Positions 9,452-17,771 of a stretch of 46,471 nucleotides of DNA are shown here, piece after piece. Positions within the stretch are counted from its first letter, which is position 1. Each line of letters opens with the position of its first letter. A program made the translations under genes and the position numbers. Below the pieces are notes generated by a model. The model was not told the DNA's origin. It saw nothing but the letters and a program-made list of their open reading frames with translations, and did not search any database. Source of the stretch: a virus; IMG/VR virus record IMGVR_UViG_3300022919_000006, positions 1 through 46,471 of that record; one strand, 5' to 3'.

Positions 9452-9479
9452 AAATTACATTACAAATACAATGTAATTT
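9452..9479. promoter_or_regulatory. Perfect 10-bp inverted repeat, candidate operator
   Basis: AAATTACATT and AATGTAATTT form a perfect palindrome around an 8-base spacer. It lies between the protease gene start (minus) and the tRNA promoter (plus), the only divergent junction in the left half. A dimeric repressor site is plausible. The AT-only arms could also form a weak hairpin. Confidence 0.4.
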
Positions 9480-9501
9480 GTAAAAAACATTGTCAAAATA
9501 T

Positions 9502-9531
9502 TTGGTCAATTGAAATGGTTTTGTATATTTG
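9502..9531 (+). promoter_or_regulatory. Bacteroidota-type promoter for the tRNA
   Basis: TTG at 9502-9504, then 19 bases, then TATATTTG at 9524-9531: an exact TAnnTTTG -7 box with a -33 TTG. The tRNA begins four bases after the box, so transcription should start about at the tRNA's first base. Confidence 0.75.
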
Positions 9532-9534
9532 CAT

Positions 9535-9606
9535 AGCGTTAAGGTGTAACTGGTCGCATTGAAGTCTCATAAACTTTACGGGCGGGTTCGAATCCCGAAA
9601 ACGCAA
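9535..9606 (+). tRNA. tRNA-Met(CAT), somewhat degenerate
   Basis: The cloverleaf can be drawn by hand: D stem 9544-9547/9556-9559 with GG in the loop, anticodon stem 9561-9565/9573-9577 with loop CTCATAA (anticodon CAT at 9568-9570), a 4-base variable loop, and T loop TTCGAAT with 4 of 5 stem pairs. The acceptor has five good pairs (9536-9540 with 9600-9604) and A-A mismatches at both ends. A mismatch at 1:72 is typical of initiator tRNA, but the three G-C pairs of an initiator anticodon stem are missing. An Ile(CAT) identity after lysidine modification is possible. No CCA is encoded. Confidence 0.75.
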
Positions 9607-9647
9607 CTAAACAACGTATGAAGTGATACGTATCTAATTAATAACCT

Positions 9648-9677
9648 AAAGCACCTTTTAACCGAGGTGCTTTTTTA
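9648..9677 (+). terminator. Rho-independent terminator after tRNA
   Basis: AAAGCACCT (9648-9656) pairs with AGGTGCTTT (9665-9673), with an 8-base loop and a T run directly after. It closes the tRNA transcript. Confidence 0.85.
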
Positions 9678-9689
9678 ATTTAAATAATT

Positions 9690-9899
9690 ATGAAAATACT
9701 AATCCTTATCCTAATTTTATGTACAGGGTGTAAAACGTACTATCCCAAAGGGTGCAAAATCACTACTCCCAACGGCAATTTTTACACCAATGATTTTATT
9801 GTTAAGAATGATTCAATTTTTATAGTAGAGTTTAATGGGGATAGTATAAGAAGAACTGGGATGTTTAAAGTAAGTGAAGTAACCATAGAAAATAATTAA
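9690..9899 (+). CDS. Small lipoprotein
   Basis: A 69-residue protein with an N-terminal hydrophobic segment (ILILILILCTGC) ending in a lipobox, Cys14 being the predicted lipidated residue. The remainder is a short beta-rich domain. It is on the opposite strand to the surrounding structural operon, in an island with the tRNA. Phage lipoproteins of this kind may act at the host membrane, for example in superinfection exclusion; that is inference from type alone. It lies behind the tRNA terminator and no own promoter is obvious, so expression may depend on read-through. Confidence 0.6.
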   Translation: MKILILILILCTGCKTYYPKGCKITTPNGNFYTNDFIVKNDSIFIVEFNGDSIRRTGMFKVSEVTIENN

Positions 9900-9901
9900 T
9901 T

Positions 9902-10150
9902 ATGAAAACTAAAAAAATAGAACTAAGTATTGATTTTAAAGTAGATATTATTTCTCAGGAAGTTATGATAGGAATATCAGGATTGATTAATAAATATAAT
10001 ATTTACATACAGACTTCCGTAAATGATTATAACTCCTGCGATTTGTTTACTAAAAAAATAAGTGTCAAAGGCGAGTTCTACAACTTAGAACAGTTATTCG
10101 ATTTCAATAAAGAACTTCAAGAAATATTAACATCAAAACAAAACCCGTAA
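9902..10150 (+). CDS. Unknown 82-residue protein of the plus-strand island
   Basis: It starts two bases after the lipoprotein's stop, with an A-rich leader. The sequence is beta/helix mixed (IELSIDFKVDIISQEVMIGISG), soluble and without recognised motif. Its stop codon lies in the stem of a bidirectional terminator. Co-transcription with the lipoprotein is likely. Confidence 0.55.
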   Translation: MKTKKIELSIDFKVDIISQEVMIGISGLINKYNIYIQTSVNDYNSCDLFTKKISVKGEFYNLEQLFDFNKELQEILTSKQNP

Positions 10151-10177
10151 TTGTTAGTTACGGGTTTATATTTTTTT
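10141..10177. terminator. Bidirectional terminator between convergent genes
   Basis: AAACCCGTAA (10141-10150) and TTACGGGTTT (10158-10167) form a perfect 10-bp hairpin with a 7-base loop. The T run on the plus side (10168-10177) and the A run on the other (10135-10143) let it work both ways. The stop codons of both converging genes lie inside the stem. Confidence 0.85.
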
Positions 10178-10394
10178 CCATGTCAACAATTGCCCTACGA
10201 ACAGTATTAACCGATATTTTAAAATGAGTTGCAACAATCTGATATCTCTTCATTATTGCTGGTTCATAAGTAATCGATTTGTAGAACAAATAAATATCGT
10301 AGTCCGTCATTATTGATAACGGCATACGTCCAATCTTAACGAATGTTTTTACAATCTTCATGTTTGAACTTATGTAATCTGCTACTCTTGCCAT
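10158..10394 (-). CDS. Small HTH-like protein
   Basis: A 78-residue basic protein. The C-terminal half (QIVATHFKISVNTVRRAIVDME) reads like a helix-turn-helix with a short turn between two helices. It ends in the shared terminator and overlaps the upstream gene by 13 bases. It could be a small transcription regulator at the end of the tail operon, but a structural role cannot be excluded. Confidence 0.5.
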   Translation of the reverse strand: MARVADYISSNMKIVKTFVKIGRMPLSIMTDYDIYLFYKSITYEPAIMKRYQIVATHFKISVNTVRRAIVDMEKNINP

Positions 10395-10693
10395 TTATCG
10401 CATTTAGTTATTGATTGTCGTAATTTATAAGATAATATACAGAAGCAATCTCCACACATCTTATTCGTAAGTTCTGGAATGTTTTTATCTGTTACCTGGC
10501 ATGATTCAATTGGTTCATCTTCATAATCATTGCAAGTTAAGCAAATTTCTTTTCTTTCAGAAGCTAATAATTCAATATCTAAATTCTCATTTTCGAAATT
10601 AAATTTACCCTCAAAAAAAGGTTCTATTCCATCTTCTATAATAGTAGATGCCTTGCCTTTTGCACTTTGATATTTATCTTTAAAATTTTGCAT
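10382..10693 (-). CDS. Cysteine-rich small protein after tape measure
   Basis: A 103-residue protein with two cysteine pairs in the second half (EICLTCNDYED and KMCGDCFCILS) plus single cysteines at SCQ and KCDKW. This suggests a zinc-binding fold of the type seen in small proteins encoded next to tape measure genes in flavobacterial phages. It overlaps the tape measure gene by 14 bases. Function unknown. Confidence 0.6.
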   Translation of the reverse strand: MQNFKDKYQSAKGKASTIIEDGIEPFFEGKFNFENENLDIELLASERKEICLTCNDYEDEPIESCQVTDKNIPELTNKMCGDCFCILSYKLRQSITKCDKWQE

Positions 10694-13523
10694 ATAATTG
10701 TACGTTACGATTATCAGAGGCTTCTACCATTCCGTTTTTTGCGCCTTTTGCTGTTCCTGCTTCTGCGCCAATTGCAACAGCTTCCGCAATCATTAGTGCC
10801 AACTGTGAATTATTTGCATTATTATTCAAATCGTTTTGATTTAAAATGTTTGATGCTCCGTTTAATCCAACACCTCCACCTGCTTGATTTATTGCGCTTA
10901 ATTCATTAGCGAACATTGAGGTTGAACGTGCATTTATTACACTTTCTCCTGCGCTTAAATTAGCCGTAACATTGTCGCTTGTTCCGCTCCCAGAACCACG
11001 CAGTCCAATAACACCCGAATCAGGGAAGAAACCCGTCGCATAACTTGGTTTTTTAATCTCTGGACTTTTAGTGGCTGAAATCTTTTTTACGTTTTGCAAA
11101 CCTGAAACAACTGCCGCACCTGCTGCGAGCGCGCCCAATGCAGGACCAACTATAGGTATTCCTGCCATCGCGCTATAAGCCGATTGCGCAGCCTTATAAG
11201 TGTCAATGGTTGTTTGAGCAATTGCAGCCGCTTTTCCAGCTTTGCTTTCTGCTCCGAATATAGAAGCTAAATTACCAAATGTATCACTAGCTAATTGTAG
11301 TTTATTGTCTAAAGTAGCTTTATCAATATCTTTTTGAATCTGTGCATATTTGGCATTAATCAAGGAAATATCAGCACCAGTTTGTTCAGCGTTTAAAACT
11401 TCTTGCTGTCTTTTTATTTCATTCTGTTGCTTTTCAATTTCAGACTGTGCTAAGAAGTTTTCCTCGTTAATTACTTTTTGATTTTCTAAATCTAGTAATT
11501 GTTTTTCTTTCGCCTGGGCATCACGTTCAATTTGCAATTGCTCTTGCGAAATTCTGTTTTCTTCATTTATACGATTAATTTCTGCGTTATACTCCTGTTG
11601 GTTTATAGCACCGTTTTCTAAGCGTATTTTTTGAAATTCCTGTTCAGCCAGTAAATCATTTGTTAATGCTTGTTTTTTTATTTCATACTGAGCATCGGAT
11701 AAAAATTTAGTGCTTTCTAAAATCCTAGCGTTTTTATCTAATTCAATATTAAGTTCTAGTTCTGCATTTTGAATTGCTAATTCAGCATTCTTTTGAGCAA
11801 ATTCTGTTGCAATCTGCGCTTTACCTACCTCGTATTCCCTAGCAGATATTTTCTTTTTATCGTATTGTAATTTTAAATCAGCTAATTCTTTATCAGCTAA
11901 TTGTTTATTGAATGCAAATTCATCTTCTAAGGATTTCTTTTTAAATCCCTGAGTAGCTACAAATAAATCAATTTCAGCACGTGATTTTGTCAACGCTCTT
12001 TCAATTGCCTGTTCGTCTAATTCTTTTTGCTTATCGGATGCTTCTTTTCTTAATGAATTAAGATTAGCCAACTGTTCTGATTCTTGTCCCGTGATACGTT
12101 CTTGAATATCGGAAATATTAGTTAACGCCTCAGCACGTTGATCTAATGCCTCCGTTGTTTGTCCTTCTGCTTTTAATTTTAAGTTTGCAACTTGTAAAGC
12201 TTTATTTGCTATTGCCAACTCAGAAGCAGATTGTTTTTGCAATACAACTCCTAACTGGTTGTTTACAGCGATACGCTCCGAAATGGACTTAGTTTCATCA
12301 TCTCGTTGCTGTCTTAATTTTTCAGCTTGCTTTTGATAGTCTAATTGTATTTTTGTAGCCTGTCTTTGTTGTACTGCTAATTCTCCCTCAGCTTTTGCAA
12401 GATTAGCAGAAGCAACAGAAGCGTTTTTAACTTCTTGTGTAAAGTTTCTAATTCCTTTTGCGGTTTCTTCTGCTCCTACAAATTCCAAAACATTAGCCAA
12501 ACCATTAGCTACAGATTCAGCAACCTTGCCAACTAATTCCAATTGCTTTATAAATACATTTGCAAAGAACAAACCTAAGGGTTTTATTACTTTAAACAAC
12601 CCTTTGAATACACCAGTCACAGCACCAGTCACAACGGCTAATTTTTGCGTTCCTTCTTCTGTACTTTGTAAAGATTCTTTAGCTAATTTAAACGCACCAA
12701 CTACTGCGCCAACCGCAATAGCCAAAGCAGCGATAACAGCACCGATTGGAGTTGCTATAAATGCTAATCCTGCCTTTAATGCTCCAAGTATTCCCACACG
12801 AATAGCAGAAAAAGCACCTGTTAATACATTTCCTGCGCCTCCCGCTTGATTTGATTGTTGTATAAATCCACCCAAACCACCATTAAAAGCTTCTTGAGCT
12901 TCAAGAGCTGCCTCTATTCCTTCCTGATAATTACCAATATTCATGGCTTGCTGAGTAGTTCCGCTTGAATTAGCTCTTACAAACTCAGTATTTTGATCAA
13001 TTCTTTCATTAAGCAATTGCATTAAATTGGCTTCTTCCTCAATATTAGGGTTTAACTGGCTTACAATTCTGTTTAATTCTGCACTTGACGCTCTGGCATC
13101 GTTTCTATTATTAATTTGTCTTTCAAGAGCTTCAGTGCCTAGATTAATTAAAGAAGTTGTTTTACCTTCTGCATCTTGATAAGCCGTTAATTGTGTGGTT
13201 GTTTGTCTTATTTCTGTTCTAACCCTACTAATAGACGTTGCTAAATTTAATTCGGCTTTTTGTGCTTCTCTTTGAGTTTTTAATAAAGCATCTAGTTCTT
13301 TTTGGTTCGCTTCAATAGCATCGGTATTGTCTCCAGCAGATTCTTCTAAAGCACGTTGCGACTTAGTAAGTAAATCAATTTGTTTCTGAGTTTCTTTTGC
13401 CTGATCGGAATAAGCTTTTTGTTCTTTTCGCAAATCAAAATAAGTGTCCTGCAAATCGCTTAAACTACTTTGAAGCTTATTTGTATCTAATTGGAACGAT
13501 GCTAAATTTATAATCTCTGCCAT
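10680..13523 (-). CDS. Tail tape measure protein
   Basis: A 947-residue protein, the longest of the window, made mainly of long coiled-coil segments rich in Gln, Glu, Lys and Ala (residues 15-120 and 370-690). A hydrophobic block with two to three membrane-like helices (about 240-290, including FIATPIGAVIAALAIAVGAVVGAF interrupted by small residues) and an Ala/Gly-rich region near 740-780 follow the usual pattern. It would set tail length and pass through the host membrane during DNA entry. At about 0.15 nm per residue the predicted tail is about 140 nm. The long tail points to a siphovirus. Confidence 0.85.
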   Translation of the reverse strand: MAEIINLASFQLDTNKLQSSLSDLQDTYFDLRKEQKAYSDQAKETQKQIDLLTKSQRALEESAGDNTDAIEANQKELDALLKTQREAQKAELNLATSISRVRTEIRQTTTQLTAYQDAEGKTTSLINLGTEALERQINNRNDARASSAELNRIVSQLNPNIEEEANLMQLLNERIDQNTEFVRANSSGTTQQAMNIGNYQEGIEAALEAQEAFNGGLGGFIQQSNQAGGAGNVLTGAFSAIRVGILGALKAGLAFIATPIGAVIAALAIAVGAVVGAFKLAKESLQSTEEGTQKLAVVTGAVTGVFKGLFKVIKPLGLFFANVFIKQLELVGKVAESVANGLANVLEFVGAEETAKGIRNFTQEVKNASVASANLAKAEGELAVQQRQATKIQLDYQKQAEKLRQQRDDETKSISERIAVNNQLGVVLQKQSASELAIANKALQVANLKLKAEGQTTEALDQRAEALTNISDIQERITGQESEQLANLNSLRKEASDKQKELDEQAIERALTKSRAEIDLFVATQGFKKKSLEDEFAFNKQLADKELADLKLQYDKKKISAREYEVGKAQIATEFAQKNAELAIQNAELELNIELDKNARILESTKFLSDAQYEIKKQALTNDLLAEQEFQKIRLENGAINQQEYNAEINRINEENRISQEQLQIERDAQAKEKQLLDLENQKVINEENFLAQSEIEKQQNEIKRQQEVLNAEQTGADISLINAKYAQIQKDIDKATLDNKLQLASDTFGNLASIFGAESKAGKAAAIAQTTIDTYKAAQSAYSAMAGIPIVGPALGALAAGAAVVSGLQNVKKISATKSPEIKKPSYATGFFPDSGVIGLRGSGSGTSDNVTANLSAGESVINARSTSMFANELSAINQAGGGVGLNGASNILNQNDLNNNANNSQLALMIAEAVAIGAEAGTAKGAKNGMVEASDNRNVQLYAKF

Positions 13524-13524
13524 T

Positions 13525-15444
13525 TTATACTTTGTTTATTTTTACAAACTCTCCCGTTGATTTTTCGCCTTCCGTGAATGGTATTTTATTACAAATGTAA
13601 TAAGCGTTTTCTTGTTTAAAAAATACTGGCTTAGTCAAATCCAAGCCTATAAAATCATTCTCAGTCATTGCCATTAAAATATTGTGAACTCTAAAATTAA
13701 TAAATATCTTTTGGTATTCGGTATAATTATTATAAATGGCTTCTTCAAAAAGAGTATTAGTATTAATACCAACAGGGATAGAACTTACAATTATTTCCTC
13801 TTCTAATGCTTCAGATATTATTTTAAAGCTTCCTGTTTTTGTTTCTTTACGAATAAAATAAAACCTTCCAGACAATCCTTTGTAACTTATTTCTATAACG
13901 CCTTCGTTGTCTTTTGCTTCGGCTTCCCAAATTTTATATTGATTGGTTTGGAAACCTGGGAACTGTGTTACAATCATTTTATCAGGAGCGTATATTTTTG
14001 ACTGGGCTATTATTTTTTCATCTTCAATATTTTGATTCGGAACATATAAAAATCCATCTCCTTGATTATCTGTATCGCTATCTTTTTTTAATTTAAAAGT
14101 ATTTTTCTGAGCGTAACCATTTGTGTAAATTTCGCCTGTTCTTTCTATAAAAGTATGGGATAAATCCTGAGCGTTTGCAAAATCAATTCGGCTATCTAAA
14201 GTTAGAAATTCAATTGTATTTATCTCTCGGTTATAAATAGGTGTCAATCCAGTTCTCCAAAGAATTTCCTTTATAAAATCTTTTATTAAAAAATCTTTTA
14301 ATTCGTTTTGTAAAGTTGTAGTTCCTAAATCGGATTGGTATATTGTAAAATTTGTATGGTAGTGGTGCCATTCATAAAATTGGTAAAGAAAAGAAATAAA
14401 AAAGAAGTTTCTTTTTACCGATATCTTTATTTCTATAACATCATTAGTATTGCAAGATAAATTAAAGTTAAGTATTTGTTCAGCGGAATAATCTTCATTA
14501 TCAAAGTTTAATATACTTCCGATTACAACACCGTTTTTTAAAACATTTATATCAACCCCTTTATTTATATAACCGTAAGATGGTCCTGTACTGTATGTAG
14601 CTTTTCTAAACCTAGCGTACATTGCTATTTTTAAATCAAACACATAAGTGCCGTCTGATGGTATTACATATTTCCAGTTATCAATTAAAGTCCCTTCATC
14701 AACTACAGAAGAATCCCAACTATATTTTTGTATAGGCTGGCATATCCCCGCAACTGTATTCGGGTTATTATCTACGTATGCGTTTTTTACCAATGTAGCT
14801 ACGACTTCATCTGTTTGGTTTTCCGCAATGTCTTTCGGATAGGTAATGTATAATCCTTCTATGTATGACAAGTTCGTGTAATCACACTCAAACCCAAATG
14901 TTGAAAACACCAATTCCCATAATTTACGAATAGAAAAACACGGTGCTAAATAATCAATATTAATTCCGGTTTCAAATAGTGTTTTTCCTCCGTAATCCGC
15001 AATGATGTACTGATAGTATTCGTTCGTAAAGCTATTTATTACATTGTCAAAGTTTTTCTCATGCTCAAAGTTTGATAAATTCAAATCTTTACCGAGTGTT
15101 TTATTTTCAATAGCTTTGAAAAAATCTACCATCCCATCAACTACGGATCCTTTGTATTTGTCATCAGTTCCTGAAACATTAAACCATCCTTTTGAAACTA
15201 AATCGAACCCGTTTGATTTTAATTGTGCTGTATTTTTTATGTATGGTATTTGTGAATTGTCGCCACTAATACCTAGTTGTTGCATAGCTCTTGTGTTAGC
15301 GGGGCTTTTATCAAATTCAAATGAATTGGTAGTAGAGCAAGTTACATTCGCTATATCAAATATGTCTGATATTTGTTTAGTAAATTTTATATTTGTTTTC
15401 TCTGGTAAATCAATTTGATTACCATTTACAATTAATTCGACCAT
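13525..15444 (-). CDS. Tail/baseplate protein (639 aa)
   Basis: It begins with VELIVNGNQIDLPEKTNIKFTKQ, a start pattern I associate with a large tail protein of Bacteroidota phages that follows the tape measure neighbourhood. It is rich in beta strands and aromatic residues (for example WHHYHTNFTIY), with no recognised enzyme motif. Probably a baseplate hub or distal tail component. The stop lies one base from the tape measure start and the gene overlaps the upstream gene by 13 bases. Confidence 0.6.
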   Translation of the reverse strand: MVELIVNGNQIDLPEKTNIKFTKQISDIFDIANVTCSTTNSFEFDKSPANTRAMQQLGISGDNSQIPYIKNTAQLKSNGFDLVSKGWFNVSGTDDKYKGSVVDGMVDFFKAIENKTLGKDLNLSNFEHEKNFDNVINSFTNEYYQYIIADYGGKTLFETGINIDYLAPCFSIRKLWELVFSTFGFECDYTNLSYIEGLYITYPKDIAENQTDEVVATLVKNAYVDNNPNTVAGICQPIQKYSWDSSVVDEGTLIDNWKYVIPSDGTYVFDLKIAMYARFRKATYSTGPSYGYINKGVDINVLKNGVVIGSILNFDNEDYSAEQILNFNLSCNTNDVIEIKISVKRNFFFISFLYQFYEWHHYHTNFTIYQSDLGTTTLQNELKDFLIKDFIKEILWRTGLTPIYNREINTIEFLTLDSRIDFANAQDLSHTFIERTGEIYTNGYAQKNTFKLKKDSDTDNQGDGFLYVPNQNIEDEKIIAQSKIYAPDKMIVTQFPGFQTNQYKIWEAEAKDNEGVIEISYKGLSGRFYFIRKETKTGSFKIISEALEEEIIVSSIPVGINTNTLFEEAIYNNYTEYQKIFINFRVHNILMAMTENDFIGLDLTKPVFFKQENAYYICNKIPFTEGEKSTGEFVKINKV

Positions 15445-16292
15445 AACAAAGAAGGATTAAAACGATGATATAAACCTACTTGGAAATTTACAGAATATAC
15501 TTTTTTTATATTATCCCATTCAACGGAATTGTTATTAGTAAATACTTTTTTCCAAGTCCCGTTTTGATAAGCGTAAATATCAGGACTGCAGACAAAATCT
15601 AAAGCATAGTCACGGTATTCTTTTGGTATTTTAGAATAACATTCTAAACCGCTTTTGTTTTCGTTACCTAAGTCGATTATGTTATTTGTCGCACCGATAA
15701 CTGAGCCTAGATTGAGCCCAGTTTCTTTTGCCGTGTAGCTTTCGAATAACCAATAACTATAACCTCCTTTTTGATTTAAGAATTTAAGATAAATATTGTT
15801 ACACCCTTTAATTCTTTTATAATCGATATTTGTCACATCGGCTAAGTTTTGTTTTTGAATAACGTAACCGCTGGAAAGGAAATAATCGTAAATTGGGAAT
15901 CCCGACCATACAGGCAAATTTAAAGAAGGTCTTAATGTTTGGTTTGGAGAAATAGTTTGATTGGTATCGTTTACTCTTTTTCCTCCACGAACAAAGTCTT
16001 TTATAAAAGAAAGGTTAGTCCCTTCATTTGTAGTAATTGAAATTTGAATACTAATCGAACTATTCGTTTCTCCGTCTGGCACATCGAAAAGACTTTTAAT
16101 AACCGATTGAATATTTATAAAAACATTATTGTTTATGTCGGCATAAGAAATAAAAGGAGTGCTTATTTTAAGATTACTTAGATTAGTAAATACAACTCTA
16201 AAATAAACCACTGGCAAATCAGCAGAAATATTAAACCAAATTTGATTATTAATAAAATAACCGTTACCGTTTAAGTCATGAGAAATTATCAT
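15432..16292 (-). CDS. Tail-associated protein (286 aa)
   Basis: A beta-rich protein with repeated short strands in the first 120 residues and a C-terminal domain containing KGCNNIYLKFLNQKGGYSYW. It overlaps both neighbours (13 and 17 bases), so it is translated with them. From its place between a neck-like protein and the large tail protein it is probably a tail tube tip or distal tail component. No family firmly recognised. Confidence 0.5.
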   Translation of the reverse strand: MIISHDLNGNGYFINNQIWFNISADLPVVYFRVVFTNLSNLKISTPFISYADINNNVFINIQSVIKSLFDVPDGETNSSISIQISITTNEGTNLSFIKDFVRGGKRVNDTNQTISPNQTLRPSLNLPVWSGFPIYDYFLSSGYVIQKQNLADVTNIDYKRIKGCNNIYLKFLNQKGGYSYWLFESYTAKETGLNLGSVIGATNNIIDLGNENKSGLECYSKIPKEYRDYALDFVCSPDIYAYQNGTWKKVFTNNNSVEWDNIKKVYSVNFQVGLYHRFNPSLLWSN

Positions 16293-16746
16293 GTAATTGT
16301 TTTATTAAGATTTTGTTTATTTCAACCGTTATACCTTCTTGTAATTGCGAGTAAATATAATCTAAAACTTCTTTACTATTTAGAACTTGTAAAAGATCCG
16401 TTCCGTCTGGGTAATATTCAGTACCTTCTTTTTTAATCTTCTGAGCAACCGCAAATGCAATTCCTCTCGCTTCATTTCCTCCTATTCCAAACTTTGCGTT
16501 TACCCATGTTATTAACGGTGCGATTGGTGGCGCTTTGCCTGGTTTTCTTCCGTTGGCTAACCAATAAGTATAATCTATCCCCCATATTTCGCCGTTACCA
16601 TTGTTTACACGAGCTTCCAAACTGTTTAGCCATTGACCAGTTGCATTCATTCCTAATGAAATAAATTTTGGCTTAAGAAACAAATCAATCACACCATTCA
16701 TTGTGGATATAATTAATTCATCTGGTATGCGTATTTCATTAGCCAT
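16276..16746 (-). CDS. Neck / tail-completion-like protein (HK97 gp10 type?)
   Basis: A 156-residue protein with the helix-turn YWLANGRKPGKAPPIAPLI around residues 63-81, followed by a helix with ARGIAFAVAQKIKKEGT. This order (aromatic patch, GRKPGKAPP turn, long basic helix) resembles gp10-like neck proteins that complete the head-tail junction. The start ATG shares one base with the stop of the preceding small gene. Confidence 0.55.
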   Translation of the reverse strand: MANEIRIPDELIISTMNGVIDLFLKPKFISLGMNATGQWLNSLEARVNNGNGEIWGIDYTYWLANGRKPGKAPPIAPLITWVNAKFGIGGNEARGIAFAVAQKIKKEGTEYYPDGTDLLQVLNSKEVLDYIYSQLQEGITVEINKILIKQLHDNFS

Positions 16747-16901
16747 TAATAATAAATAAAAATTGAAACCCTTAAATTAGTTCCTTTTATTGCAATTCCT
16801 TTTTTGCTATTAGAAGGATGATAAAATAATTTTGATTTTCTTTTTAAACCACTACAATCACTAATTAATTTAGATGATATTTCTGGACACATACATATCA
16901 T
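16746..16901 (-). CDS. Small gene, 51 residues
   Basis: Reading MICMCPEISSKLISDC, then a basic region, ending VSIFIYY. It fills the gap between 16907-17089 and the neck gene, starting five bases after one and sharing one base with the other (TAATG). This coupling is the main evidence that it is translated. Two early cysteines (CMC). Function unknown. Confidence 0.5.
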   Translation of the reverse strand: MICMCPEISSKLISDCSGLKRKSKLFYHPSNSKKGIAIKGTNLRVSIFIYY

Positions 16902-16906
16902 AATTC

Positions 16907-17089
16907 CTAAGTTATTTTAAAATTTTGATACCTATTTAATTTTGAATTATAAAATAATGGGTTTTCTTTTATAAATTCATCTGCTTTTTCAAATCCTATT
17001 TTTTCAACAACTCCGTTAAAATAATTATGATTAAGCAATCTTTCGTTCATTGGCATGTCTGACTGAAATGTAAAATATAATGATTCCAT
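16907..17089 (-). CDS. Small unknown protein, 60 aa
   Basis: It begins MESLYFTFQSDMPMNERLL and contains an amphipathic helix (EKIGFEKADEFIKENPLF). Genes on both sides are four to five bases away on the same strand. Probably a minor tail or assembly factor; nothing more can be said. Confidence 0.5.
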   Translation of the reverse strand: MESLYFTFQSDMPMNERLLNHNYFNGVVEKIGFEKADEFIKENPLFYNSKLNRYQNFKIT

Positions 17090-17093
17090 ATCC

Positions 17094-17606
17094 TTAAGTT
17101 ATTTGCGTAAATGTATAATTAACTTTCCATCCATTATAATTATCATCTAAATAATTATGTATCAATATTGCGTCTTGATTCATATCAACGTTAACATTTG
17201 TAACTCCTAATAATTCACAAGTATCTAAAATATTATCACAACCTAAACATTCTATAATAGGTAGGAATATTGTATTCCATTTTGATTCATCTACTGGATG
17301 CCCTTTAATTTCATTATAATTGTTTACGCCTAAATTTTCTTTTTTCAATACCCATAATGAAAAAGTCCAAACACAAGTTTTACCAGTAATTAAATTAGTA
17401 ACGCTATTGCGTTGTTTTACTTCACGGAAACGTACATCAGTCAAGAATACATGTACGCAACAATCTTCTTCATTCGTTTCGCTCTGAATAATGTTTATTT
17501 GACTATTAATTAATGGAGCTGAGAAAGTCCAGCACAATCCACATTTGTCTTGCTCGTTCCATAAATCAGTTTGGTCTTTCCAGAATTTAACTATATCTAA
17601 AGCCAT
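17094..17606 (-). CDS. Unknown 170-aa protein of head-tail junction block
   Basis: It has two cysteine clusters (KCGLCW near residue 21 and EEDCCVHVF near 46) and a later pair (IECLGCDNILDTCELLG near 122-138). Beta-rich, with a final strand set WKVNYTFTQ. Size and position, between the terminase block and the neck protein, would suit a tail terminator or connector, but the sequence alone does not prove it. Confidence 0.5.
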   Translation of the reverse strand: MALDIVKFWKDQTDLWNEQDKCGLCWTFSAPLINSQINIIQSETNEEDCCVHVFLTDVRFREVKQRNSVTNLITGKTCVWTFSLWVLKKENLGVNNYNEIKGHPVDESKWNTIFLPIIECLGCDNILDTCELLGVTNVNVDMNQDAILIHNYLDDNYNGWKVNYTFTQIT

Positions 17607-17607
17607 T

Positions 17608-17769
17608 TTACTTATGCCATTTAATTACTTTATACCCTTTATATCTTCCACAATTTAATAGATGTTCGTGCATTTCGTAAATACTTGCAGAAAGTAGTAT
17701 TTCAACTTCTGCGTAATTTCCCTTTAAGCTTTCGGATAAGTTTGAAATATGTACATCAATTACATTCAT
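17608..17769 (-). CDS. Small gene, 53 residues
   Basis: MNVIDVHISNLSESLKGNY, then a helix with a His/Glu-rich turn (YEMHEHLLNCG) and a basic end (YKGYKVIKWHK). It lies exactly between two larger genes with 1- and 2-base gaps. Likely real by packing; function unknown. Confidence 0.5.
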   Translation of the reverse strand: MNVIDVHISNLSESLKGNYAEVEILLSASIYEMHEHLLNCGRYKGYKVIKWHK

Positions 17770-17771
17770 AT

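Noticed and set aside
9535-9606. tRNA as phage attachment site
   Set aside because: It is a complete tRNA with its own promoter and terminator, and no integrase gene exists nearby.
12526-12849. Plus-strand open frame inside the tape measure gene
   Set aside because: Shadow of the Ala/Val-rich helix on the minus strand; no leader, strand against the operon.
15044-15418. 124-codon plus-strand frame inside the tail gene
   Set aside because: Antisense shadow of 13525-15444; composition is that of a reversed coding frame and there is no promoter.
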